DNA of 64,000 nt from Neoarius graeffei. Taxonomy: Eukaryota > Chordata > Actinopteri > Siluriformes > Ariidae. The notes beneath the pieces were generated by a model. The model ran no database searches and was not told the DNA's origin. It was given only the letters and a program-made list of their open reading frames with translations. Below are positions 23,501-32,800 of the stretch, one piece after another. The stretch spans positions 22,166,599 to 22,230,598 of the forward strand of contig NC_083583.1 of NCBI RefSeq assembly GCF_027579695.1, given 5' to 3'. Both the position numbers and the translations under genes were made by a program. How positions within the stretch are numbered: the stretch's first letter is position 1; the number at the start of each line of letters is the position of its first letter.

Positions 23501-26500
23501 CAGATGGCTGTGTTGACTTTGGACTTGATAAAATACAGTGGACCAACACCAGCAGATGACATGGCACCCCAAATCATCACAGACTGTGAAAACTTCACAC
23601 TGGGCTTCAAACACCTTGGATTCTGTGCCTCTCCACTCTTCCTCCAGACTCTAGAACCGTGATTTCCAAATTAAATGCAAAATGTACTTTCATCTGAAAA
23701 GAGGACTTTGGACCACTGAGCAACAGTCCATTTCTTTCTCTCCTTAACCCAGATAAGACACTTCTGACATTGTCTCTGGCTCAGGAGTAGCTTGATATTA
23801 GGAATGCGAAAGTTGTATCCCCTTTCTTGAAGATGTCTGTTCGTGATGGGTCTTGATACACTGACACCAGCCTCAGTCCACTCCTTGTGAAGCTCTCCCA
23901 AGTTCTTGAATCAACTTTTCTTGACAATCCTCTCAAGACTGCGGCCATCCCTGTTGCTTGTGCACCTTTTCCAGCCACCCTTTTCAGCAATGACCTTTTG
24001 TGGCTTACCCTCCTTGTGGAGGGCATCAGTGATCATCTTCTGGACAACAATTAAGTCAGCAGTCTTCCCCATAATTGTGGTTGTGTGTACTGAACTAGAC
24101 CGAGAGATACACTGTGTTCATACTGTTTTACTCAAACTCGAAATGAAATATTCTAATATTTTGAGATGGGTTTTTTATGTTTTTGTACTGTATGCCATAC
24201 TGATTAAAATTAAAATAGAAAAATGCTTGAAACATTTTAGTTTATGTGTAATGAGTCTATAATATATAACATTTTCACTTTATTAAATAACTCGTGGAAA
24301 ATATTGAACTTTTTCACAATATTCTAATTTTTTGAAATGCACTAGTATGTTTCTGTGTAACACCAAGGACCATGCTGGAAATAAGTATTTTGCTTTTGCA
24401 TGTTATCCTTTGGATTACTGTTTTCATGTGTTGATCCAGAAATAGATCAAATCAAATCAAAATAGTATTGTAATATTTGCTTTCTATCTTCTTTGTCAGG
24501 AAAAAGGCAAGCCAGGAAATATATGTAAGTAAGAATAGTGTAAAAAGTGTTAACAGGATGAAAATACTGCACAGGGTTTTTTTTTTTTTACTGATACTAC
24601 ATTCAATATCTTACTATCATGAATTCAGTTTCCCATAACTCCATAGCAATCATTTTATTCAACATGTTGTCATTACCTTCCTCATACACTATTAATCTAC
24701 CATGTGCTCAAAATTCTAATATATCCTGTCATTCCTGGCAATAGAATTTTGACAAGGAATGAAACTGGATGTGCTGTTATAGATAGACACAAAATGGAGT
24801 TATTGTTACTTCCTTAAATGTGATTGTTTTCCTTTAACAGCACTTTTCATAATATTTTATTCCTTTTACACCACAGCAGCTTTCCAATTATTACAATTTT
24901 GTATTTATTAAATAATGGCACATTGTAAAATGAACAATGCAAGACAGTAGCTTGTCAAAACAGCAGCTTTAGCCCTGACTTTTACAAATCTGGAGACAAT
25001 GGATACACCATATAAAAATGTTAAATAAACTTCTTAAAATAAGCCTCATAATATTAACAATTAGTATAAATACAGAGGTGATTATGGGTAGCACGGTGGT
25101 GTAGTGATTAGCACTGTGGCCTCACAGCAAGAAGGTTCTGGGTTCGAGCCCAGTGGCCAACGGGGGCCTTTCTGTGTGGAGTTTGCATGTTCTCCCTGTG
25201 TCTGTGTGGGTTTCCTCCGGGTGCTCTGGTTTCCCCCACAGTCCAAAGACATGCAGGTTAGGCTAATTGGTGACTCTAAATTGACCGTAGGTGTGAATGT
25301 GAGTGTGAATGGTTGTTTGTCTCTATATGTCAGCCCTGTGATGATCTGGTGACTTGTCCAGGGTGTACCCCACCTCTCGCCCATAGTCAGCTGGGGTAGG
25401 CTCCAGCTTGCCCACGATCCAACACAGGATAAGCGGTTACAGATGATGGATGAATGGATGGATGGAGGTGATTATAGGAAATTGTGCGTGCTGATTGGTT
25501 GAGAGATTCGGACTATTTCTCGATAATCACCTCAAGTGACTTGGCAAAATGGCGGCCAATCGCTTCATCACCACAAGTGAGGAAGAATTACAAATTATGA
25601 AAGAAAATGCTGTTCCTAAAAGCATTAAAGATGCTACGAAGTTTGGTCTAAAACTATTCAAAGGTAAGGTGGAATTGTGGAATTTATCTATTTCAAAACA
25701 AAGTATTTTACGTGACTCGGCATAGATAAGTGACACAAGCCATTATATTTGCATGCCGCTTTTGAAGATTGAAATAAATTATTTTTAATAAAATTTTTTA
25801 AAATAATCACCTGTGCATTTATACTAAAACAATTATCCACCTCAGGCTCAGTGACTTCGTCTTGTTATTATTCACTGATATTCACCTCACCTTTGGTGAA
25901 TAACTGTTAATTATTACCTTTTTTTTTTAGTAATTATTATTTGGGGCAGCACGGTGGTGTAGTGGTTAGCGCTGTCACCTCACAGCAAGAAGGTCCGGGT
26001 TCGAGCCCCGTGGCCGACGAGGGCCTTTCTGTGCAGAGTTTGCATGTTCTCCCCGTGTCCGCGTGGGTTTCCTCCTGGTGCTCCGGTTTCCCCCACAGTC
26101 CAAAGACATGCAGGTTAGGTTAACTGGTGACTCTAAATTGACCGTAGGTGTGAGTGTGAATGGTTGTGTCAGCCCTGTGATGACCTGGCGACTTGTCCAG
26201 GGTGTACCCCATCTTTCGCCATAGTCAGCTGGGATAGGCTCCAGCTTGCCTGCGACCCTGTAGAACAGGATAAAGCGGCTACAGATAATGAGATGAGATG
26301 AGATTATTATTTGGCTCAGCACTTGTGAAGCATCCACCATGCAAGTTCCAGTGAATTAACTGTTACTATATAAACAATAATATATTCATGTGCACTCATA
26401 GAAATCTGTGAATTACAGACAGCACTATTGTTGTACTCTTGATGCTGACCAGTCAGAATCAAGAATCCAACAGTATTGTGGTACAAGCTAAGTTATCTCA

Positions 26501-27178
26501 TTGCATTAATATTATCTCTATTTTTAACCCCTGCTCACAGTATGTACATTTCATACAGGTTTTCCTTTCACACACCTTCACCAACACTGCCATTTATCGG
26601 CATACACATCTGAGCTGTAACCTTGGTAAAGCAAATTTGTGACCATGTCTTTCCTTTAGTTTTAGAGTAAAAGACTTCACAGACATGCATGGCATAGGTG
26701 ATGATGATGGTGTTGAAGATGAGATTCAGGAAACTGAGGAAGACGAATATAAAGAAGAAGAATATGATGACCTGGTAAGAACCAATTTTGTCCAAGTCTC
26801 TGTTATGAAAAGTGATGTCTCCCACTTTGTTTATTCATTTTGTTGTATAGGATATAGAGGCATATATTGAAGATCAGGACATTTTGCAAACCACCATGAT
26901 AGAAGACTCTGATGAGGTACTGTGAATCACACAAAGACTCCCCTGTTTCCTTATGGAAAAGCATCAGCATTTATAAGACTTGCATAAACACCCATGCATT
27001 TGCAGAACTACAGAATGCCAGTATTGTTCAAACTGCACAAGTTCTGTGTCTGAATATTCAATTCTAATATCAGTCCTACTCTCAGTGAGTATTATCTGAA
27101 AGAGACTGTTATTATTTTTGGTTTGTTTTACAGAGTGAAGGGGAGGAAGAGACTGACTTCAATAATTACAATTTCTGA
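11860..27178 (+). CDS. PECAM1/Fc-receptor-like four-Ig-domain membrane receptor, 11 exons
   Basis: The exon model was built by eye from GT-AG sites: 11860-11896, 11979-12005, 12092-12397, 13188-13469, 14861-15121, 15756-16061, 17730-17831, 24500-24524, 26660-26774, 26851-26916, 27134-27178. The exons sum to 1572 nt, or 523 residues, with consistent phases; all Ig exons are phase 1-1. The signal peptide (MAKMTFFLLVVLG...) is split by a 27-nt mini-exon, as in the PECAM1/FcR family. One Ig domain per exon follows, each with its Cys pair (FFCK/LICK, LLCN/YTCR, VTCQ/VHCQ, LSCH/YHCK) and many N-x-S/T sites. Exon 7 encodes one transmembrane helix without charged residues. The tail is very acidic, carries EEEYDDL (YxxL) and ends NNYNF. 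No canonical ITIM is seen. The likely role is cell-surface adhesion or immune signalling. PECAM1, MILR1 or an FcR-like gene are all possible, and no symbol is safe. Confidence 0.85.
13503..13583. repeat. (TA)n microsatellite
   Basis: About 40 uninterrupted TA units lie in intron 4 of the Ig-receptor gene, 33 bp after the exon 4 donor. Open frames of alternating Ile/Tyr across it are artefacts. Confidence 0.98.
14298..14600 (+). mobile_element. DANA-like SINE lacking its tRNA head
   Basis: A 9-bp TSD (tttttctcc) at 14289-14297 and 14601-14609 brackets the copy. It starts gggctgcacagtg and jumps directly to agggcctttctgtg, so the stretch carrying the Pol III A and B boxes is missing while the extreme 5' bases remain. 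The body and the (gatga)n tail are normal. Confidence 0.88.
14861..15121 (+). other. Exon 5 of the Ig-receptor gene (third Ig domain)
   Basis: This exon is given separately because it follows within about 260 bp of a SINE. The acceptor is tctaactcag and the donor is gtatgt. It encodes ENMSKPEISF through LNLTV with Cys at VTCQ and VHCQ. It is the shortest Ig exon (261 nt) and lacks the usual Trp between the cysteines (NFTLF in that place), as in some PECAM1 domains. Confidence 0.85.
16320..16930 (+). mobile_element. DANA-like SINE split by a second insertion
   Basis: The complete head with A box and B box starts at 16320. The body stops after gacatgcaggtt (16492) and resumes at 16734 with taactggtgactctaaattg, ending in an ATGAG-type tail near 16930. 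An imperfect TSD, gaacatc(..)ttca, is visible at about 16306 and 16927. The 241 bp between the halves is foreign. Confidence 0.88.
16493..16733 (-). mobile_element. Short non-LTR 3' tail inserted in the SINE
   Basis: On the minus strand this ends ...gtgacaataaagggc followed by an (ATC)7 tail. That is the pattern of a 5'-truncated LINE or SINE 3' end with a microsatellite tail. The other end is a C-rich tract. No TSD was resolved and the family is unknown. Confidence 0.5.
17479..17549. repeat. (TG)n microsatellite
   Basis: About 35 TG units lie in intron 6 of the Ig-receptor gene. The frames of alternating Cys/Val across it are artefacts. Confidence 0.97.
17875..19199 (+). mobile_element. TTAA-flanked non-autonomous DNA transposon with a P2X7-tail-like first exon
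   Basis: The element is flanked by TTAA on both sides (17871-17874 and 19200-19203) and has inverted ends AGGTCATAGGCAA / TTGCCTATGACCTT, so piggyBac or Kolobok-type transposition is likely. Inside, ATG at 18178 opens MSESDSDFEVGTLQFKYREV, then KPYMYEPMAVA. After a 38-bp GT-AG gap, SESDSDSADSD...PNDLSW ends at a GT donor near 18396. A PY.YEP motif, acidic Ser/Asp runs and a final LSW are what I know from fish proteins with the P2X7 C-terminal (ballast) domain that move with transposons. The zinc-binding remainder is absent. The 38-bp gap is too short for a normal vertebrate intron, so it may be a deletion remnant. Located in intron 7 of the Ig-receptor gene. Confidence 0.6.
19204..19740. other. 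Intron 7 sequence without features
   Basis: AT-rich sequence with no gene, repeat end or conserved motif recognised between the TTAA element and the LINE. Confidence 0.4.
19741..24462 (+). mobile_element. CR1/Jockey-group LINE, 5'-truncated, split by a Tc1-like element
   Basis: An apurinic-type endonuclease is readable in broken frames from about 19840 (HFIHVNARSLLPKL, ETWLDSS, later FSDHNAVFC at about 20470). A long reverse transcriptase frame runs from 21212 to 22288 with NKATGLDLIPSRF, NYRPVSILS, LDLQKAFDTVN, GVPQGSILGPLLFL and LLYADDSALL. The C-terminal piece is at 22298-22630. Frameshifts and stops lie between the pieces (for example after 20160 and near 22288), so it is dead. The 3' UTR is interrupted at 22856 and resumes at 24346, ending in an (atcaa)n tail at 24447-24462. 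Exact clade not assigned. The tail ends 37 bp before exon 8 of the Ig-receptor gene. Confidence 0.88.
22857..24345 (-). mobile_element. Tc1-like DNA transposon, degraded
   Basis: The inverted ends ctagtgcatctcaaaaa / tttttgaaatgcactag are flanked by TA (22855-22856, 24346-24347). The minus strand carries transposase pieces: 23131-23610 with FLFQQDLASTHSA (catalytic Asp) and LPDLNPIENLWGIVK (Glu, DD34E), 23671-23901 with LFSDEST, and 23781-24026 with the N-terminal HTH region. At least two frame breaks separate them. It sits in the 3' UTR of the LINE and is therefore younger than it. Confidence 0.92.
24463..25074 (+). other. Micro-exon 8 and surrounding intron
   Basis: Exon 8 of the receptor (24500-24524, 25 nt, encoding RKRQARKY) starts the basic juxtamembrane tail. 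The acceptor is ctttgtcag and the donor is gtaagt. The remaining ~550 bp up to the SINE is AT-rich, with no further feature seen. Confidence 0.7.
25086..25464 (+). mobile_element. DANA-like SINE, divergent
   Basis: The tRNA-like head is gtggtgtagtgattagcac with a B box ggttcgagccc, followed by the conserved body and a (gatg)n tail instead of atgag. The 11-bp TSD gaggtgattat lies at 25075-25085 and 25465-25475. More diverged from the others, so probably an older copy. Confidence 0.92.
25549..25663 (+). pseudogene. First-exon remnant of a Crypton-derived (KIAA1958/ZMYM-like) protein
   Basis: ATG at 25549 opens MAANRFITTSEEELQIMKEN, then AVPKSIKDATKFGLKLFKG, and runs into a GT donor (aaag|gtaagg). 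A start of the form MA..RF...SEEE, then ..T..G...F, is typical of fish proteins with a DUF3504/Crypton tyrosine-recombinase core. The rest is missing. The flanks carry ggtgattat/ataatcacct inverted motifs (25076 on, 25531-25542, 25802 on), suggesting a non-autonomous element of roughly 25075-25915 that kept only exon 1. The family call is from memory of the N-terminus and is tentative. Confidence 0.45.
25945..26302 (+). mobile_element. DANA-like SINE, full length
   Basis: Head with A and B boxes, complete body and atgag tail. The perfect 12-bp TSD attattatttgg lies at 25933-25944 and 26303-26314. In intron 8 of the Ig-receptor gene. Confidence 0.95.
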
Positions 27179-27704
27179 ATATTTGTATAAAGTTACTGAG
27201 GCCAAAAGTCTGAGATCACTTTGAATTTCTGGGATTTTTTTTAAACTAGCTAGTTTTATAATTTTGAAAAGTTTAAAATGCAAAAAAAAAAAAATTTAAA
27301 TGGACAACATCTTGGCTATTCAGCATGCAAGATGCTGCACAATTTCTAGGTCACTATTTACATTTTAAGCAAATATGTGATATTGACCATGTTAACTCCT
27401 TTGTACAAAAGGTCAGCTTTTCCGTGAACCTTATCCCTTCCATTGAAATAATGTGCGCAGATAACACAATGATGGATTTGATCAAGGTTTTACACAAACT
27501 TGTGGAGTCTGTGGACAGTCTGAGGAAGGTTATAGTCTTGATGATGTTACTTAACTATTCTTCTTTTCTACTGTTGGTGTTCAAAAATGGCTGATACACA
27601 ATAGAAAATACAGAAGCTCATGGAGGCACTGCATACAATTTTCGTGTAAGAAAACCTTACAGTTAGGTTACAGATTTGCTTGTTGTTATATCACATAGAC
27701 ATTT

Positions 27705-27710
27705 AATAAA
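27705..27710 (+). terminator. Poly(A) signal of the Ig-receptor gene
   Basis: AATAAA lies about 530 bp after the stop codon at 27176-27178. It is the first canonical signal with a following TG/T-rich stretch (27720-27745). The 3' UTR 27179-27730 holds an A-run (27281-27293) and no other feature. Confidence 0.6.
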
Positions 27711-27745
27711 GCTTTTATGTTCTTTGTTTTATTGTCTTTTTACTG

Positions 27746-28506
27746 TTTATATTTGCCTATGGGCATGTGTAGGTATGTCTCATGTATGGGGGCATGTTTT
27801 TATATCTTGGCAGGGACCAAATGTCTCCACAAGGATAGGAATGTATAAACGTTTTGACTTTGTGTGAACAAACTGTGGCTTTTATTTCAATAATAATAAT
27901 AAATTATTTTTTCAACTCCTGTTAAGGTTAGGTTTAAAGGTGCTATATGTAGAATTTCAGTTTAAAACATTAAAAAAAAAACAAAATTATTGATAGAACG
28001 TGCAAAAATAATAGTTTGACATTGTCAGAGACATCTATATTTGTCGCAGAGATGTCAGACATGTCAAAGTATTGTGTTGCAGAGATATCTACTGAAGTTA
28101 GCATGCTAACCAGCCAGCCCCAGTGTAATACCACTTTACATCTCAGAAGCGATAGTAAGTCACTGTAGTGTTCATCTACCCTTATGAAGTCAGGCATTAC
28201 ACACGGATGGTGAGTAAGCGAACCTGGATGCAAATCCCTTTTCCAGAAAAATTGGGATATTTTCCAAAATGCAATAAAAACAAAAGTGATTTGTTTATTT
28301 GTGTGAACCTTTATATGACTGACAAAAGTACAAAGAAAAGGTTTTCAATAGTTTTACTGACCAAATTGATTGTATTTTGTAAATATAAACAAAGTTAGAA
28401 TTTGATGCCTGCAAACCCCCAGTAAATAAATAAAATTGGGACAGAGGCAAAATAAGACTGAAAAGTTTATAGGAGCTTTGAAGGAGTGCTTACAGACTTT
28501 GACACT
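27746..28506. other. Intergenic region with unclassified repeats
   Basis: Between the receptor gene and the satellite. 28234-28470 (ttccagaaaaattgggatat ... aaaattgggacagaggcaaa) looks like a widespread fish MITE with inverted ttggga motifs. A ttaaaggtgctatatgtag block starts at 27935. No gene found. Confidence 0.4.
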
Positions 28507-29300
28507 GATAACGCTCTCTGTCGTTCGCAAATAAGTCGGATCACCTGAAAGAGTCGAGTTAAAGAGACGACTCGTAAGCATTGATAACGCTCTCTGTCGT
28601 TCGTGAATGAGTCGGATCACCTGAAAGAGTCGAGTTAAAGAGACGACTCGTAAGCATTGATAACGCTCTCTGTCGTTCGCAAATGAGTCGGATCACCTGA
28701 AAGAGTCGAGTTAAAGAGACGACTCGTAAGCATTGATAACGCTCTCTGTCGTTCGCGAATGAGTCGGCTCATCTGAAACAGCTGAGTTAAAGAGCCGACT
28801 CATAAGCATTGATAACGCTCTCTGTCGTTCGCAAATGAGTCGGATCACCTGAAAGAGCGGAGTTAAAGAGCCGACTCGTAAGCATTGATAACGCTCTCTG
28901 TCGTTCGCGAATGAGTCGGCTCATCTGAAAGAGTCGAGTTAAGGAGCCGACTCGTAAGCATTGATAACGCCCTCTGTCGTTCGCGAATGAGTCGGATCAC
29001 CTGAAAGAGTTGAGTTAAAGAGCCGACTCGTAAGCATTGATAACTCTCTCTGTCGTTCGCGAACGAGTCGGCTCATCTGACAGAGTCGAGTTAAAGGACG
29101 ACTCGTAAGCATTGATAACGCTCTCTGTCGTTCGCGAACGAGTCAGCTCTTTATCTCGACTCTTTCAGGTGATCCGTCTCGTTCGCGAACGACAGAGAGC
29201 GTTATTAACAGAGTTTGATGTTTATAATGCTCTCTGGCGTTCGCGAACGAGTCGACTCTTTAACTCGACTCTTTCAGGTGAACCGACTCGCCTATATGAA
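28507..29300. repeat. 76-bp satellite array with inverted end
   Basis: The phrase gataacgctctctgtcgttc recurs at 28507, 28583, 28659, 28735, 28811, 28887, 28963, 29039 and 29114: eight periods, seven of exactly 76 bp and the last of 75. Each unit holds an inverted pair gagtcggctc ... gagccgactc (or gagtcg...cgactc) around an approximately 21-base loop containing aaagagtcgagttaaa. After 29140 the orientation flips (cgactctttcaggtgatccg, then gttcgcgaacgacagagagc), giving a dyad at the right end. It lies about 500 bp upstream of the syngr2 start codon. Confidence 0.95.
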
Positions 29301-29812
29301 ACGTATTTTGGCTCATTTTTACACTTCCGATTTAAGTTCATCAAATTGCTTAAAAGCAAAATCGTTTCGAACATCTCAGTTGTTCATTGATCTTCAGTCA
29401 CCACTTGGACATTTGATGTATTTGTAAATTAAACCAAATAAGACTTCTGTTTATTTATTTAAACAGCTAGATATAGTGATACAACATGTGATTTTTATGT
29501 TCTACATCATTATTTATTTAGCATTATTTAAAAACCCGCCGTCACTCGTTAAAATTTGTCCAGCTTGGAGAACAAAATGGCAGGGAATCGTTTGGCAGCC
29601 GAAAGAATCGGTTCTTATTGGTGAGCTGAGCCAAATGATCTGACTCACTGTAATGATCCGGAATTCCCACATCACTACCTGGAATACAAGTTCCGAAGTT
29701 GTCGCAAAGGGAGGTACTTTTAGCGCTTTCATTTACACGAAACAAGAGCGCAGAAAGTCAGTAGTGTCGGTTATCTGAAGTGAACCGAGTCTTTTGACCG
29801 TGAAAATTAAAC

Positions 29813-32800
29813 ATGGAGACGGGTGAGACTACTGCATACGGAGCCTCCTTAGCTGGCGGATCTTTCGACTTTTTAAAGTTTATCAAACAACCACTAACCG
29901 TCTTACGATTTGTCGGCTGGGTGAGTGACAAAAATTAAAGATGTTGATATAATAAAATAGTTGGGTTATTTTTTTTTTTGCTGGAATATAGCTGTTATTA
30001 GTTAGTTAAAGTTTGGCGGTCACTTCCTGCAACGTATTCGTTTGGAGGTTAGTTTCTGTTTTGCTAAAACTTGTTAGCATACCGATGAAACCTGCGCCAC
30101 GAGAACAACTAATACTTTGCTGTGAGGTGCTTATTGTGTGATATAAAGTTGAACAGCTGCTCTAAACTACGAACTAGGTTTACTTTCTCCCTGTAAAGAG
30201 GCGAGGTCGCACATACAGGGTTTGCTTTAAAACGTTTCTCTTCTGGTCAGATTTGGTCCTGAGAGGAACCGAGGCAAAGAACGGGATCTTTTGGTTTCAA
30301 GTCAAATGACACATGTGTGACATCTTTGAGTTTGGTACTGATGTAGAAAGAAGCTGTTCCTCTTTTTTCAGGGTTTATTTTCTCCTTGAACCTTGTGATC
30401 CGTGGCCTGTACATGTGTCTGACCAAAAAGAAGAAGAAGGAGGAAATCACTTTTCTGACTTGTGAGCTGACTCACTGGTCTGTCTGTCACTCCTCAGTCC
30501 TTGAAAGTGTATTTTTTTTTCACATCTACAAATACACCTCTTTCTAATACCAAAGTCTCAGCTCAGACACCTAAATGTGAGTTGCTTGTCATGTGGAAAA
30601 AGTATTAACATAATGGACACAGTGTGCCTGATCTGTGAAAACACGAACAGCTGGGGGGGTAACATGAGAGTTGTTGTGATCATGGCTGCCAAAAGTCCCC
30701 AACACTCTCTCTATCTATCTTTCCTGAGTCATGGCTGTATTATGTGACTACACTGTCAGAAAATCAAGTACATCATTGTACCTTTAGGGGTACAATGGCT
30801 CGTCACTCAGGCAGTACCCTTTTTGGTACTTATTTGTACCCTTTGGGAACATGTATCAGAATCAAGTTCATTGCCAAGTTCTCACATACAAAGAATTTGC
30901 TTTGGTGGTTGGTGCTTGAACAATTAAAATAGAATTTAGCAGAGACAAAGGGAGCTAGAATAAAGAATAGAAAAATCTGAAATAAACAAATTTGAAAGTG
31001 GACATATTTAAGGAATATGTACACGAGATGTTGAAGTCCAGGCTTCATAAGGTATGTCCCGTAATGTGCAAAAATAGGTCACATGATGAAGCTAGAGAAG
31101 AGACATGATCAGAATGTGTAAGAGGAAGTGCTATACACTACCGTTCAAAAGTTTGGGGTCACCCAGACAATTTTGTGTCTCATCTCATCTCATTATCTCT
31201 AGCCGCTTTATCCTTCTACAGGGTCGCAGGCAAGCTGGAGCCTATCCCAGCTGACTACGGGCGAAAGGCGGGGTACACCCTGGACAAGTCGCCAGGTCAC
31301 AATTTTGTGTTTTCCATGAAAAGTCACACTTTTTTATTTACCACCATAAGTTGTAAAATCCTGGCGACTTGTCCAGGGTGTACCCCGCCTTTCGCCCGTA
31401 GTCAGCTGGGATAGGCTCCAGCTTGCCTGCGACCCTGTAGAAGGATAAAGCGGCTAGAGATAATGAGATGAGATGAGATAAGTTGTAAAATGAATAGAAA
31501 ATATAGCCAAGACGTTTTTCTGGCCATTTTGAGCATTTAATCGACCCCACAAATGTGATGCTCCAGAAACTCAATCTGCTCAAAGGAAGGTCAGTTTTAT
31601 AGCTTCTCTAAAGAGCTCAACTGTTTTCAGCTGTGCTAACATGATTGTACAAGGGTTTTCTAATCATCCATTAGCCTTCTGAGGCAATGAGCAAACACAT
31701 TGTACCATTAGAACACTGGAGTGATAGTTGCTGGAAATGGGCCTCTATACACCTATGGAGATATTGCACCAAAAACCAGACATTTGCAGCTAGAATAGTC
31801 ATTTACCACATTAGCAATGTATAGAGTGTATTTCTGATTAGTTTAAAGTGATCTTCATTGAAAAGAACAGTGCTTTTCTTTCAAAAATAAGGACATTTCA
31901 AAGTGACCCCAAACTTTTGAACGGTAGTGTATATCATGGGCTAAGTCAATAACCCAGCTGTACAGTGTGAGCTGGAATGTACAGTAAAGGTTCACAGAAT
32001 GGAGATGTATGACACAACCTTGAAATGTGCAAAATCGTAGTTCAGAGACAAAGTGCATTAATGTTACAGATTGAAAGTGTAGAGTTCAGAGTCAGTGGGA
32101 TCTCCGGTCTTATTGATGAGTCCAGCTGTAGTGGGAAAAAAGCTGGCCTTATGGTGTGAGGTTCTGGTTCTAATGGACCGCAGTCTCCTACCAGTGATTT
32201 TGAAAAGGTTGTGTCTGGGGTGAAAGGAGTCGGCAACAATCCTTTCAGCTCTCTTCAAGGTCCTGGACTCTTTTTGGCCCTAAAAAGGTACACGTAGTTA
32301 CTCTGAGGTCCAGTAATGAGCCCTACAGTAATGAACAACTACTGTACCTCTACTTTTGACAGTTGAAACCTTTTTTTTTTTCCTCCCCCCCCCCACCTGT
32401 TTTGTGGTTAAAATCTACACAGGAAGCGTGTAGATCAGTACAGGAAGTGCCAAAAAAGACCAGACCATTTGCTTACTTTATTTTTGTTTTCTTTGTTCAA
32501 ATGCCACCTCCCAAATGTACATTCATTTCTCACCACATTGGTTGGCCTTTTTTTTTTTTTTCTGATTTCCTTATCGGACAAGAGGTCTGTTCCAGTAGGG
32601 AGTTAAATCTACAAGTACTTTAAATGATTTATTGTTGTAACTGCATAATTGTTGCAACATACATTATGCATGCAAAAAACTTACAAGGGTATTTTTAGTA
32701 AATAGCGTCTGGGAAAACCCATTGAATGTGACTGTAGCTGAGCTGGAAAACAGCCAGAAATAAGATTATAAATCAGATTTAGTTTTTCTACTTTAAGAAA

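Larger units (their letters stand above)
31136..31929. mobile_element. TA-flanked MITE (Tc1/mariner type), host of two SINE tails
   Basis: Terminal inverted repeats cactaccgttcaaaagtttg / caaacttttgaacggtagtg with TA on both sides (31134-31135, 31930-31931). The interior has no transposase. The family is common in fish. Two truncated SINEs sit near its left end. Confidence 0.9.
30856..32275 (-). mobile_element. LINE 3' end fragment (CR1/Rex1 group), split by a MITE
   Basis: On the minus strand, 32064-32258 encodes the end of a LINE ORF2 (RAERIVADSFHPRHNLFK, SIRTRTSHHKASFFPT). The 3' UTR then runs left to a terminal ...ttggcaatgaacttgattctgat at 30846-30870, the (gattct)n tail typical of these LINEs. 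The MITE 31136-31929 interrupts the UTR. Confidence 0.72.
30750..32365. mobile_element. Outer TIR-type repeat of a nested cluster
   Basis: The ends cactgtcagaaaatcaagta with tacctttaggggtacaatgg (30750-30800) and cctaaaaaggtacacgtagt ... (32280-32360) look like the two halves of a fish non-autonomous DNA transposon opened by later insertions. The inverted match of the ends is weak, so the outer limits are tentative. In syngr2 intron 1. Confidence 0.4.

Noticed and set aside
26568-26825. Minus-strand 85-residue frame
   Set aside because: Antisense of receptor exon 9 and its intron.
28507-29190. Regular 76-bp repeats looked at first like a CRISPR array
   Set aside because: There are no unique spacers: the whole 76-bp unit repeats, and the context is vertebrate. 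It is a satellite.
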